From Solanum dulcamara (lineage: Eukaryota > Streptophyta > Magnoliopsida > Solanales > Solanaceae), in NCBI RefSeq assembly GCF_947179165.1, contig NC_077242.1:22663097-22727096 (forward strand): DNA of 64,000 bases. The letters are read 5' to 3'. A model generated the notes under the pieces. It made no database searches, was not told the DNA's origin, and worked only from the letters and a program-made list of their open reading frames with translations. A program made the translations under genes and the position numbers. Shown in pieces: positions 33,620 through 45,352 of this stretch (position 1 is its first letter; each line of letters starts with the position of its first letter).

Positions 33620-33956
33620 ATTAACTTATGTATTAGAGCCTTCTAAATATACGTGTTTTATATTCCAAGAGCCACCCATGAAAACAATCCTCCCTTTTCT
33701 TTCTCAAAGAATCAGTCTTTTCAGTCTTATATTTTAAAAAAAGTTTGTAATCTGTACAAGGGCATGTGATACACATATATATCACTAATATGTGTGGATA
33801 TATACATTGGTCCATGTAATTGTCTGAACTCGTGAGGCTTGTATATTTGGTGAATGTATGCGATTTTTTTTGGACGAAACCTTTATAATTTTTTTTCCCT
33901 TTTACTAATTCATATGAGACCACCTTTTGTTGATTCGCAATTGGTATACCCTCTTA
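33620..33956. other. Spacer between L1 and Copia
   Basis: About 340 bp with no recognised gene. A minus-strand frame (33923-33633) has no family resemblance and is not called. Confidence 0.5.
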
Positions 33957-33961
33957 AATTT

Positions 33962-34186
33962 TGAAAACTTTTATTGAACTAGCTACCATGAATGGAGAGC
34001 ATGAGAGTAAGAAGAAGAAGAAACTTGTATTAGATTTCCATTATTCTGCTAATACACCGTATATGCTCCTTTTATAGACCTACACCATCTTAGTCTCTAA
34101 GAATGAAAATACATTTATGCCCCCACTCCCAACTAACTAACTAATTATGTTAGTTTGTTATGTAACTGACTAAGCATCCATTAACA
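33962..34186 (-). repeat. Copia 3' LTR
   Basis: 225 bp; TG...CA ends. It contains the minus-strand TATA box (TATAAAAGG at 34076-34068), also present in the other LTR. Confidence 0.9.
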
Positions 34187-34310
34187 CACCCCCTCAAGCT
34201 GGTGTGTGAAAAGCATTGAATAGACCAAGCTTGGAAACTAATAGTTGATGTTGAACAGTCCCTAAACCTTTTGTTAACACATCTGCAAGCTGAGAACCTA
34301 TAGGAATAAA

Positions 34311-37300
34311 CTAAGGTTGGATCAAACCACTCTTGATTTTCTCTCTAACAAAATGACAATCTATCTCTATATGCTTGGTCCTCTCATAAAATATAGGATT
34401 AATGACTATTTGTATAGATGCTTGATTATCATAATATAAAGCAATAGGAGTAGAGAGTGGACAATATAGTCCCTCTAGAAGATACACCCAAGTCAGTCCA
34501 GCCATTGTCATTGTCACTGCCATGCTCTTGTATTCAGCCTCTACAAAACTTTTGCGAACTATATGTTGTTTCTTGGACTAAGACAAAAGAGAACCTCCTA
34601 ACTATACAACATAGCTAATAACTGATCTCCTAGTGTTATAACATACTGCCTAATCAGAATCACAATAGACAACCAACTCATATGTTGTATTAGATGGAAA
34701 TAACAACCCTAGACCTGGTGATCCCTTGAGTTGCCTAACTAATCTCATGGCAACCTCTAAATGAGAATGTTTTGGCCTCTGCATGAATTGACTAAGTACT
34801 TGCACAACAAAACATATGTCTGGCCTAGTGATAGTAAGATAGATCAACTTTCCAATCAACTTTTGGTAACCAATTACATCTTCCAATTCAAGATTATTTT
34901 TGTTTTCCACATGAACATCATAATCCACTGTGGTAAGTTTGTGATTTGCTTCTAAGGGAGTAAAGACTAATTTAGCACCACTGAGTCCAACTTAAAAGAT
35001 CACCTCCAAACTATATTTTCTCTGATTGAGGAGTATTCCCTTGCCTGATCTCATGACTTCAATGCCAAGGAAATATCTTAAGTCTCCCAAGTCTTTAACT
35101 TTGAAATGTTTGTGCAGGGGCTTCTTTGCTTCTTCAATTTGTTCATTTGTATTTTCTGAGATCAATAAATCATCCACATATACAAGTATAACAACTATAT
35201 TTGTACCTTCCTTCTTTGTGAACAATGGATGATCATGCACTTTGTGAGTATCGAGTAGTCACTAGTGCAACTGTAAGCTTGAAGTTCCATTGTCTTGAGG
35301 CTTGTTTTTATATCATATAAGGACTTGACTAGCTTGCAAAATTTCTTCTCTCCTTCTCTACCAAACCCTTATGGCAAAGTCATGTATACTTATTCATACA
35401 AACTCCCTTGCAAAAAGGCATTACTTACATCCATTTGTGAAACAAACCAATTCTTAAATGCAACTAGACTTATAATAGTCTTGACATACACCATTTTTGC
35501 TATTGGTGAAAAGGTAACATGAAAATTCAGCCCTTCCTTTTGATTATATCTTTTTGCCATAAGTTTGGCTTTAAATCTTTCTATCTCTTCATCTGACTTA
35601 TACTTGATCTTGTACATCTAATTAGACCCTATTGCTTACTTGCCTTCTGAAAGATCAACTATGTCTTGTGTATGATTTTTCTCCAATGCATGAATCTTCT
35701 ATTCCATTACCTCTATTCATTTTTGATCTTGGGAAGCTTCTTTAAAGGACTGGAGTTCAAGGTAAGTTGAGAAAGCAGCTAAGTATGTCTGATAGTTGGG
35801 TGATAGAGAGAAATAAGAGATGCAGTCAAAAATAGAAAACAAAACTTGACTGGCTATCTTCTTGGATATTATATTAGTCCTTCATCCATATAGGAGGTTT
35901 TGCTTCTCTACTACTGGTTCTTCTTCCTTCTGATTGCTCTGCCTCCATAAGAGGTGTAAACTCTAGGTTTATTAAGTGTGGTTGTTTTCTCATCCATTAG
36001 TACATCTTTTGAAGTTGCATTTGATGATATGATGTCTCTCTCATTTGTTGCAGCTTCAACTACTTCTTTAGATACTTCTCATAGAAGGACATTCTTTCTA
36101 TCTGCTACAACTTCATTAGAATCCTCATCAAAAGTACCAACAATTGAAACATGTTCCTTAGTAGATGTTGTTGGCAAAGTGTAGTCATGCATACACTCTA
36201 AAGGTTTTGAACAAAATATATTATTAAGATCTCCTTTAACCCCCTTGATAGGGAAAATAGTTTCTCTAAATCTGACATCCTTGCTTACAAGGAATGTGTC
36301 AACTTCTAAATCAAATAATCTATACCTTTTCTGTGTCTCTTCATAACCAAGTAATACAATATTCCTGACCCTAGAGTCAAATCTACTTCCTCTAGGCAGC
36401 ATGCTAGCAAAACATAGGCAACCAACCACCCTAAAGTGATCAAGAACAGAAGGTTTACCATATAATACCTCAAAAGGAGACTTGCCTTGTAACATACAAG
36501 TAGGTAATTTGTTAATGAGATAGATAGATGTCTTTACACAATCACCCTAAAATCTATGTGGACACCACTTTGAAACATTAAGGCTCTTGCATTCTCCAAA
36601 ATATGTTCATGCTTTCTTTCCACATTATCATTTTGTTGTGGAGTATATGAACAACTAGTTTGGTGTATGATACCAAGAGATGAAAATAATTCATAACAAC
36701 TAGAATTAAAGAACTACTTTCCATTATCAGACCACAAAACTTTAACATTGACATAAAATTGAATTTTTACTCTAAGTAGAAAATCTTTCAACACAACAAT
36801 GACCTTAATTTTGGAATGAATCAAGAAAATCTAAGTGTATATGCTAAAATCATCCACAATTGTTATAAAATATGACTTCCTATTATAGGTAGGAACCTCA
36901 AAAGATCCCTCAAACATCGACATGAATTAATTGAAAACATTCAGTAGTTGAAGATGTACTAACTGAAAACTTGAGTCTATTCTATTTAGCCATAGGACAC
37001 ACTATTCAAAGTTGTTATGTTGACTTACTCATCTTAGTCATCAAATCAGGAATGTTATTGAGTACCGCTAGAAAAGGATAACCAAGTCTGTTATGCCAAA
37101 GTGTTGACCCTAGTTGATCCTTTATAACTGCTTCTGCCTTTATTGTCTCATCTTTATGTGGACAATATAGTCCATCATACTCTCTAACAATCTCCATCAT
37201 CTTTACACCGTAAAGTCCATAAAATATGCAAAATTCTTCATAAGAGTATACTTGATATTTTTTAGCTATACTTGATAATGATAATAAACTGAACTTGAAG

Positions 37301-38700
37301 TCAGGCACATACAAGACATTCTTAAGATTATGATTCTTCAAAATAATTGTTTCTCCTATATGATTTACTGCATTTATTCCCTGTAGGAACCTGAGCACCA
37401 CTATTGTGTTCCCTATTAAAAGATTTAACCTCATTTAATATTTTTCTAAGTGGTGTCATGTGATGAGAAGCCCCTTAGTCTATAATCCAGTACACTTCTC
37501 TACTTTGGACAATAGAGAGGACCTAAACACCACTTTTTTGTTTCTTATTAATAGATTTAAGCTCATTTAACAATTTTCTAAGTGGTTTCATGTGATGAGA
37601 AGCCCCTGAGTCTATAATCCAGTTACACTTCTTTACTTTGGACAATAAAAAGGATATACCTGCAAAGTTGCAGTGATAATCACTTTTATGGTCCTATAAA
37701 TGCAAGTCATGCTCCTTGGTCTTCAAGGTCATGTGGTTGTGATATTCTTCATCTGAAATTTAACATGATGTGCATGTGGATGACTTTTTCCTACTGGTGG
37801 TCCATTCCCTGCTTGTGTTCCTAAATGTCTTTGCTCTTAAAATCAAGTGGATAGCCTACCAGCCTTTAGCAATTTTTCTTCAGATGCCATTTGTACTAAC
37901 ATGAGTACATTTAAAAAGTTTTGGTTTATATCAACAACTCCTTGCCTTCTATGACTCTCCTCTTGAACAATCACTGAATAAGCTTGATTTACCCTTAAAA
38001 TTGGAATTCTAAGGAGAATGTCATGACTGCAACTCTCATTCAGTTCCATAAGGAACTACGACAAACATTGATTATTCAAATGCATAATATGTGAATCCGA
38101 CTCTTCTTGCTTAGATGCACGAGGCTGAGGTTTCAATAGGTCCAATTCATCCCAACAATCCTTTAATTTGGAGTAGTAAACTATAATTGAATATGTACCT
38201 TGTGTTTGTATAGCAATTTCTCTCCACAACTGATAGATCCTACTAAGATTTGACTTGTGAAATCTTTATCGTACTAAAATTTGACTTGTGAAATCTCTCC
38301 TTGAACTCATCCCACACCTTTTTTGCAATCGAAGCAAGGACTATACTAGAGATCAGTTTTGGTGCTACTTCTCCACTAATCCATGAGAGTACGATTGCAT
38401 TACATTTGTCCTACTGTTTCACTAATTCTCCTTTGTAGAAACTTTGTGGGTAGCTACCATCGACAAGACCTAGTTTGTTCTTAACCAGCAAAGTCAATCC
38501 CATCGATCTACTCCACAATGTGTAGTTTTCGGTCCCGTTAATTTTAGTCTAATTAGTACAGTTCCTGGTGTATCTCCTAGTTGTAAAAATAATGGATGAA
38601 TGTAGTCTAACCGTGAGATATGTCTGATTTCAACATGTGAGGCTACTGATTCTACCATGGCTGCAATCCTTACCAAGCTTCAACAATGGTGATTCAGCCA
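34311..38700 (-). pseudogene. Copia gag-pol remnant
   Basis: Minus strand, many stops and frameshifts. Gag pieces lie at about 38700-37840. The protease motif (D-S-G-A-S-HHM) occurs twice at about 37642-37440 through a local duplication. A GAG-pre-integrase region lies at 37434-37015 (NVLYVPDFKFSLLSLSSIAK, LWHNRLGYP). The integrase C-terminal part is at 36495-36079 (SPFEVLYGKPS, HFRVVGCLCFA, LLGYEETQKRYRLFD). Reverse transcriptase pieces are at 35617-35390 (KLMAKRYNQKEG, QMDVSNAFLQG) and 35240-34992 (LVYVDDLLI, the catalytic YVDD; VKDLGDLRYFLGIEV). Further RT/RNase H pieces are at 34928-34650 (YQKLIGKLIYLTITRPDI) and 34523-34311 (ALYYDNQASIQI, RTKHIEIDCHFVREKI). The order is that of Copia. 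The copy is dead. Confidence 0.88.
37395..37642 (-). repeat. 124-bp tandem duplication over the Copia protease motif
   Basis: The block with 'ctaagtggtgtcatgtgatg' (about 37447) recurs with 'ctaagtggtttcatgtgatg' (about 37571), 124 bp apart; flanking phrases match too. Each copy encodes the D-S/stop-G-A-S-HHM motif on the minus strand. One keeps DSGAS and in the other the Ser codon reads as a stop. Confidence 0.85.
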
Positions 38701-38734
38701 CACCCAGAAACACTTGTTGTAACCTCTACAACGA

Positions 38735-38750
38735 TCGCTCTCTAATACCA
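38735..38750 (-). other. Copia primer-binding site
   Basis: TGGTATTAGAGAGCGA on the minus strand, directly next to the 5' LTR end. It fits the 3' end of initiator Met tRNA (TGGTATCAGAGC type) with one mismatch in the core. Confidence 0.8.
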
Positions 38751-38937
38751 TGATTTTTTTATTGAACTAGTTACCATGAATAGAGAGCATGAGAGTAAGA
38801 AGAAGACACTTGTATTAGATTTCCATTATTATGCTAATACACTGTATATGCTCCTTTTATAGAGCTACATCGACTTAGTCTAAAAATACATTTATGCCCC
38901 CACTCCCAATTAACTAATTAATTCTGTTAGTTTGTTA

Positions 38938-39702
38938 AGACTTCTCACATTCAAAAGATGAAAGTTGCTGAGATGAGAATGCTGAGATGGATGTGTGGGC
39001 ACACCAGGAGCGACAAGATTAGAAATGAGGCTATTCGGGACAAGGTAGGAGTGGCCTCGGTGGAAGACAAGATGCGGGAAATGCGACTGAGATGGTATGG
39101 ACATGTGAAGAGGAGAGACACAGATGCCCCAGTGCGGAGGTGTGAGAGGCTGGCCATGGATGGTTACAGAAGAGGTAGGGGTAGGCCGAAGAAGTATTGG
39201 GGAGAGGTGATTAGACAGGACATGGCGCAGTTACAGCTTACGGAGGACATGAACTTAGATAGGAGGGTGTGGAGGACCCACATTAGGGTAGAAGGCTAGT
39301 TCATAGTCTCATTATTCTTCTCTATTCATAGGCATAGTAGTGCATTACGATCTCTTGCGCTTTGACTTCTGATTTCTGTTATTTCTGTTATTATTTATTA
39401 CTTTCTATGCTTTGATTACTCAATTTTACCTGTGACGCTTTCATTATTTATTTAATCGTTATTTGTTATTTGTATTTATTTATTTGTATTTATTTGTTAT
39501 CTATTCGTTATTTGTTTGTTGTTTTTCTCATAAAACTTTTAATTTTCTATTCTTATCTAACATTTTTTATGCATTTATGCTTTTACTGAGCCGAGGGTCT
39601 CCAGGAAACAGCCGTCCTACCTTGGTAGGAGTAAGGTCTGCATACATTCTACCCTCCCCAGACCCCATGTTGTGGGATTTCACTGGGTTGTTGTTGTTGT
39701 TG
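38938..39702 (+). mobile_element. 5'-truncated RTE LINE fragment inside the Copia LTR
   Basis: Plus strand. It keeps the last 110 or so codons of the RTE protein, the 3' UTR and the (TTG)n tail (about 39686-39702). The end sequence (gagggtct, gtcctacc, ttgtgggatttcactggg) matches the complement of the RTE 3' end at 17003-17130. The interrupted LTR reads '...gtttgtta' before and 'ttgttatgtaact...' after; TTGTTA at 38932-38937 and 39703-39708 may be the target duplication, although it blends with the tail. Confidence 0.9.
38943..39299 (+). pseudogene. C-terminal end of the RTE reverse transcriptase
   Basis: An open frame of about 113 codons after ATG 38958 encodes the RTE C-terminal region: [58 protein letters not shown] and [11 protein letters not shown], stop at 39297-39299. 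It is nearly the same as the C-terminus of the LINE at 17307-17768, without internal stops. It lacks endonuclease and RT, so it is a 5'-truncated insertion typical of LINEs. It probably comes from a different, less decayed source copy. Confidence 0.88.
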
Positions 39703-39739
39703 TTGTTATGTAACTAACTAAGCATCAATTAACAAATTT

Positions 39740-41510
39740 TCGTGGACAACAAAAAATGTTATATGTGAAGTTGGATTTGTTTTGTTGGAAGGGAACAAGT
39801 GTGAAATTAGGAGTATGTGTAGAGTTGGAGTTGAATATTCAAATTTTCTACTTTCTAGTCCATACGGTGAAATTTGACTATTCACTATTAATTTTCTGGG
39901 GTTTCCGTTATTATATAAAGTCTAAAGTTGATTATAATCATATCGGTAGTTATTAAGAGTAATATATACGTATTATCCATAATTTATAGTAAAATCATTG
40001 GATATAGTTTATTGAATAATTCATTTGAATTACAGCTCAAAAGGGACATAAGTTCAAAATAAATTACATGTGTGCTTTCTATCAAATTTCAATTTATAAA
40101 AGGATAATTTTGTCATTTTCATGCTATTCTCAATATTGTTCCACCTGTTTTGATTGCCACCGCATTATTACAGGTGACTTTTATGCCAATTTTCTATAAT
40201 AAGATGCATGACACTATTTGCATTTTGGATCATTACTTAACAGTTATTTGAAAGAGGAAAATTTTGTGAAGTGATGATCAAAAATTGAAAGAGAAATTTT
40301 GAGTAAATTGTAAAGTGATGAAAAAATAGAATTTTCAAGCGTCTCTCCTCATCTTTGTTCTTTTCAAAGTGCTGCTACGATTTTCAGGTATTTCTTGATC
40401 TTCAATTTTTCGTTTCCGTTCCTCTTTTTCTTCTTTCTGTATTTTAACTAATTCCTATCTAGGCATCAGTTGTTGTAATAACCAGAGGGAAAAAACAAGA
40501 TATGAGTGTATTTTTTGTTCTTCTTTGCGAAACTTGATTCTGGACTGAGAGTACTCAAGTGAACTAACTCAAATTTTTAAATCAATCTTTATTTTGCTTT
40601 TGATTCTTCTTACATATTTTATCTCCACGGCTTTTCATCTTCAAGTACTGCTTTTCGTCTTCAATTTCTTTCAATATTAGTGCAATTTTGAGGTAATTCT
40701 TTGTTGTCACTCTTCCTATTCAATTTATTTTTAGATTTAATTTCTGAAATTTTCACCTCCATGTGTTTTTTCCTTGATTTTTTTTTGAGCTTCAATGTTT
40801 TTCCTCTGATTTCTACATTTGGCTAAGTAGATTTATAAAATTTTGATTTTAGATTTATTTCTATGGGTTGATAAAGTTTGAATCTGAGAATAATTCCAAA
40901 TGGCAGAATGAATATTCAAAGAACCGTTTAAAAGCAAAAACTGATCAACTAAAAAAAAAGAATCAAACTTCAATATAATATAAGGTATTTATGGTTGCTT
41001 GAGGGAGATTTGATAAGAAAGGTTCAAAAACTTAGCACGGCTAAAAACAATTACATCATGGGATATTACTCGATTTTAAGACCGTTAAGCTTATAAATAG
41101 GGGACTTAATTTTTGAACTATCTTTCAGTTTTAACGAAGAAGAAAAAAAGATAGAGCGCCTTATCCCCATCTGCTTGTACTTGAATCTTTTCATATCTGT
41201 GATGTTCGAGCTCAATTAATTTCATGACCTGCTACATCCCACCAGCAGATATACTAGATAAATTTGTAGCACTGTTAATCTGCAGAAATGAAATGAGCTG
41301 CTACTTAATTGTAGTCAACATCTACCATTTTGAATAATTATCTATTATGAACTGTTTTGAAAATCTTTTTGGTGGTAACAACGGTGATTTAAGCTTGTGA
41401 TTGGACTTTTAGCTAGCCATTTCATTGTTTCTAATGTAAGAAACCTGCTCCAATTTGTAAAATTCTATTTCTTTTTTGTTGGTGTCATTGTAGCCATCAA
41501 CTACAACTTC
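39740..41510. other. Non-coding spacer with a possible promoter
   Basis: No protein-like frame. 40325-40830 is pyrimidine-rich with donor-like GT sites, resembling a 5' UTR of a lost gene. A TATA box (TTATAAATAGGGG) lies at 41091-41104, followed by an A/G-rich leader. No gene follows before the CACTA end at 41511. A use as promoter is inference. Confidence 0.35.
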
Positions 41511-44500
41511 CACTACTAAAAAAACTGCAAAAAACGACCGACAACGTCAGTTTTTTTTTATCAAAATCGATGAATTCACTTCCGTTATTTTTTGCCTCGA
41601 TGCTCACCAAAAAGTAATGGACGGTGTCGCTATAAAACGATGCAATCTATCGCTTTTAGTCTATATATAAAAAAGTTGAGAAAAGCGATGGAGTGCGTCA
41701 CTTTTTTCTTCTTTTTTTTTTTCCAGAAAAGAAATGCTATCCATAGCTTTGTTCTTCATATTGAAGAAAAATAAAGAAGAAACTGATGGACTATGCAACG
41801 TAGTCTATCGCTTTTGGGATTTTTTTTTAAAAAAATTGTAGAAAGGTGACGGACAAAAGGACTCTATTCATCACTTTTCTGCAATATTTTTGACATCAGA
41901 AACTGTCAGTTTCTGCTGACCACCTGCAAATCAAATTCAATTCAATTTATCTATTCATAACATTCAAATAAGAAGTACAATACACAAAATATATAATAAC
42001 AAACTTAATTAAACATTTAAAAACACAAAAATTATAATTTAAAGACTTTACAAGTCTTTCAAAGTTAGTATAAAAATATAAAATGTTCGCTAATTAAAGA
42101 AATACTAGCTAAGGGGTGGACTCTATGTATCTTCTTCATCATCATTCTCGGTGTCATCGGTAGAAGTGGATCCTCTTGAAGAACGGGGCATATAATTAGG
42201 CCGACGAGCGAGGTTGAACACTTGTTCTTTGAATTGCTCGATGATTTTGTTCATGCTTTTTTGTTCAGCAAGAAGACACTACCAGTGCATGTGTAAGTTC
42301 TGAAATTTGTTGTGACATAGTAGCTATCTGAACACCTTCAATTGCCTCGACTTGGTGTGATGATCCAATACCTTCTAGACCTGATTGGAGTTGTCGGACT
42401 TCGTTTCGAGAGCCCATCCCATAGATTTTGCCTTTATGTGTCTCCTTACCACTTTTTCGGTCCAAATTTGAGTGGACTCTTCAGGCGTGAGTTCGACCAC
42501 ATCGCCCATCACACGCACATGCTGCTCAGCGATCTTTTCTCATCCTGAAGTTGATCTCCTATCCTCTACTGACCCACCCCAATCAGCATTACTATAGATT
42601 TCAACTCTCCCATGTACATGATTAGTATAGATCATACATTTGCCAAGATAACCTACCCATCTATGCTCTAGATGGGGTATATCTCGCCAAACTGGATAAA
42701 GCTATTATTCTAATCTAGACTCTAAAAGAATATGCATATATATACACACACACTATTTATCTTAAATAACTTACATAAGATCATTCGGCTCTTTTCTCCA
42801 CCCACTCATCCGGATCCCACTCATTAATCTTCTTATTCACATGAGTCCTCTTGAAAACCTTTCACGAAGGGGAACGCGCAACAATTCTTTTTCCTATTAA
42901 TAAGAATACAATTTTAGATGATATTAATCAAGTAATATTCTATCAACTAATAATTTATATGAATTAAAAATTAAAATTTGGAATTTACCATCTCACTTGT
43001 GATTGTTCCAACACTCTTTCCACTTTCAGTGTGTAACAATTCACCCTTAAGACAGTCTCTAGCTTTTTTGGCTTGTTCAGACAAAGCCTTGAATTCATAG
43101 TATCCCAATACCAACACAAGTACTCAAAGACATGTGGTAACATCCAACTCCAGGTGTCCTTGAATTCCGAGCATTTTTTAGGTAGCTAGATAGTTTCGCG
43201 CTCACTTTTCTCTCAAATGTTATCGCAAGACCATATTGTACTTCGACTGTAATGTATGCAATGTCTGAAAAAGAGTGGATAGCGTTAGATAATTAATAAA
43301 GCGAAGAATACTAAAAATATTAAAGTTAACTAAAAAAACTATATAACTAAACATATATATATATATACCTTTAATTCATTAAAAATCGCATGTCGTATCC
43401 TATTTGAAATATCGCGCGAAGAGTGATAGGCCTCCGTATAAAGCCTCTTAACACTCTCCTATAGAGACCTAGCCGCATCTTTTGAAGGATGCCACCTACA
43501 AGACACATAATAAACATGTTAGTTCATCAATAATATATTAATATAGAAGAAATAAATAAAATAAATAAATTAATAGATAACAAAAAAAAATTACGATGAT
43601 CTATCAGGCTAAATTATGACTCTACCAGTCCTTTCCTTCTACCTAGGTGCTAACTCAAGCATAGCCAGCTCTGCATGAGAAGGTAAAGGTGATACTCTAG
43701 GATGTACATAACGCTGAGTCAATTGAGGAGTACCATCCATAGCATCTGACTCAATACTGATATCTCTAAGTCTCACGCTAGATAGGTGAGGAGATGCAGC
43801 TGTTGGAGATGAAACTGTAGGAGATGGAGTACTAGATGATAAGGATTGTGGTAAAGGGTAAACCTCGATAGGTAGGTAAGTGTGGCGAATAAAGATTTGG
43901 ACTGTGAAATAGAAGAAGCACTACGTGGATGACATAATTGACTATGATACACTAAGGGATCCATAGTCTCAATGGAACAACATGAATATGTGTAGGATTA
44001 GGACGCTGCTGATCCAGTGCAGAAGAAATATGTCCTGAAATATTTTCAGGATTGATAGGAGGGATTGATAGGCCTCCTAGCCTTCTTCTTTTTAGTCTTA
44101 TTCTAGTGGCTAATCCCAAGATGATCACGATATCTATCACCTGATGACATCTCTATGCAAATTTACATTACAATATTTAAAAACACAAATTAAATAAATT
44201 TAGTGTTAGCAAGATAAATTAACTTACATACTAGCTATAGTCTATCATTTTCCTACTCTTCCTCCTCGCTTGTTTCATTTTTATCATCCTCTCATTTTCC
44301 CTCCTCAGTTGTTTCATATTCATCGTCCTCTCATCCATCCTTCCTGAATTATTCATTTTGCTAATTTATTTATTCCTCAAAATTTGGCATTAGCTCATTG
44401 TCAGAAACTTCTTCTAATATATGCTAAACTTTGTTCTAGTAGGGTTTCCAATTCAACATCAACTTATTTTTTAACAACTGTAACATTATTTTGGTATGTC

Positions 44501-44640
44501 ACATCTAACACATTCTCAATTTCAATCTTTCCCACATACTTAGTCTTAATAACAACCCATCAATCAGCCTTATCTCTACGCAATGAATATGGAGCATAAT
44601 ACATTTGCTTAGCATTATGGGCAATGATAAAAAAGATCAT
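41511..44640 (-). mobile_element. CACTA (En/Spm) transposon remnant, left arm
   Basis: The terminal sequence CACTACTAAAAAAACTGC at 41511 is a typical CACTA end. It is followed by subterminal phrases such as 'gatgcaatctatcgctttt', 'gcgatggagtgcgtcac' and 'ctatgcaacgtagtctatcg' (41630-41890). Read from 44640 leftwards on the minus strand it holds the end of a TNP2-type transposase, an acidic stretch, and the En/Spm second-gene region. The element's other end is missing; at 44640 it meets an inverted copy. The 3-bp target duplication cannot be checked because that end is lost. Confidence 0.82.
42265..44150 (-). pseudogene. Plant transposase (Ptta/En/Spm type) remnant, left arm
   Basis: Minus-strand pieces. 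The start region is at 44150-43952 (SSGDRY, DHLGISH, then KRRRLGG). A Ser/Pro/Leu-rich piece is at 43964-43773. A C-terminal piece at 42465-42265 has RKSGKETHKGKIYGMGSRNE, the phrase typical of this CACTA-associated family, followed by a coiled-coil-like MSQQISELTHAL. Intervening parts contain intron-like AT-rich stretches and stops. The family is linked to CACTA elements, but its biochemical role is less certain than that of TNP2. The same region occurs in inverted orientation at 45241-45352 and 51636-52716. Confidence 0.7.
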
Positions 44641-44693
44641 AGCATTATGGGCAATGATAAAAAGGAATTCAGGTTGGCCCAAAAAATATAGTA

Positions 44694-44906
44694 TTGTTTC
44701 GGTGTAAGTGGTTTGGCCCATCACATAGAGGTATAAGGGTGGACAAACTACATAATATATTTGAAGTTAAGTACAACAGACAATACAAAAGTTATGATTC
44801 TTTTATCATTGCCCAAAATGCTAAGCAAGTGTATTATACTCCATATCTGTTCCATATAGCTAAGGCTGATTGGTGGGATGTTATAAACACCAAAATAATG
44901 TCGTAA
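44694..44906 (+). pseudogene. TNP2-type CACTA transposase, C-terminal (DUF4216-like) fragment
   Basis: An open stretch encodes FRCKWFGPSHRGIRV, FEVKYNRQYKSYDSFIIAQN, AKQVYYTPY and KADWWDVI. This pattern (VxYNRxYKSxxxFIxAxQAxQVYY...DWWxV) is the DUF4216 region at the C-terminus of plant TNP2 transposases. The catalytic part should lie upstream but is absent: at about 44640-44660 the sequence turns into the inverted left arm. After the stop, an acidic Glu/Asp-rich region (44940-45130) with further stops follows. It is a non-functional tail fragment. Confidence 0.8.
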
Positions 44907-45352
44907 TTGTTCAACAACAAGTTAATGTTAATTGGAAACCATACTAGAACATCCTCAACATATATTAGAAGAAGTTTCTGATGATGAGCTAATGCCAAAT
45001 ATTGAGGAAGAAATAAATTAGGAAAATAAATCATTCAAGAAGGATGAATGGAAGGACGATGAATATGGAACAACTGAATAGGAGGAATGGAAGATGATGA
45101 AAATGAAACAAGCGAGGAGAAAGAGTAGGAGAATGATAGACTATACCTAGTATGTAAGTTAATTTATTTTGCTAACACTAAATTTATTTATTTTTATTTT
45201 TTATATATATTGTAATGTAAATTTACACATAGAAGTCATTAGATGATGATGGTGATAGATATCGTGATCATCTTGGGGCTAGCCATTCTAATAAGACTAA
45301 AAAGAAGAAGGCTAGGAGGCTTATCGATCTTGAGGATATTTCAGGTTATATT

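Larger units (their letters stand above)
33962..39734 (-). mobile_element. Complete but decayed Copia LTR retrotransposon
   Basis: LTRs lie at 33962-34186 (3' LTR) and 38751-39734 (5' LTR, split by an RTE fragment). AATTT flanks the element (33957-33961 and 39735-39739), a perfect 5-bp target duplication. The primer-binding site (TGGTATTAGAGAGCGA on the minus strand, 38750-38735) follows the 5' LTR and resembles the tRNA-iMet type of Tnt1-like elements. The polypurine tract (GAGGGGGTG, complement of 34195-34187) precedes the 3' LTR. The domain order protease, integrase, RT, RNase H defines Copia. All coding parts are broken. Confidence 0.92.
38751..39734 (-). repeat. Copia 5' LTR, interrupted
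   Basis: Matches the 3' LTR over 38751-38937 and 39709-39734. The 38938-39702 interval is the inserted RTE fragment. TATAAAAGG is kept near 38852-38860. Confidence 0.9.

Noticed and set aside
33633..33923. 96-codon minus-strand frame between L1 and Copia
   Set aside because: No domain, atypical composition, spacer position.
43773..44140. Possible host gene (proline/serine-rich protein)
   Set aside because: Same sequence occurs inverted at 45241-52000 with CACTA context; it belongs to the CACTA second gene.
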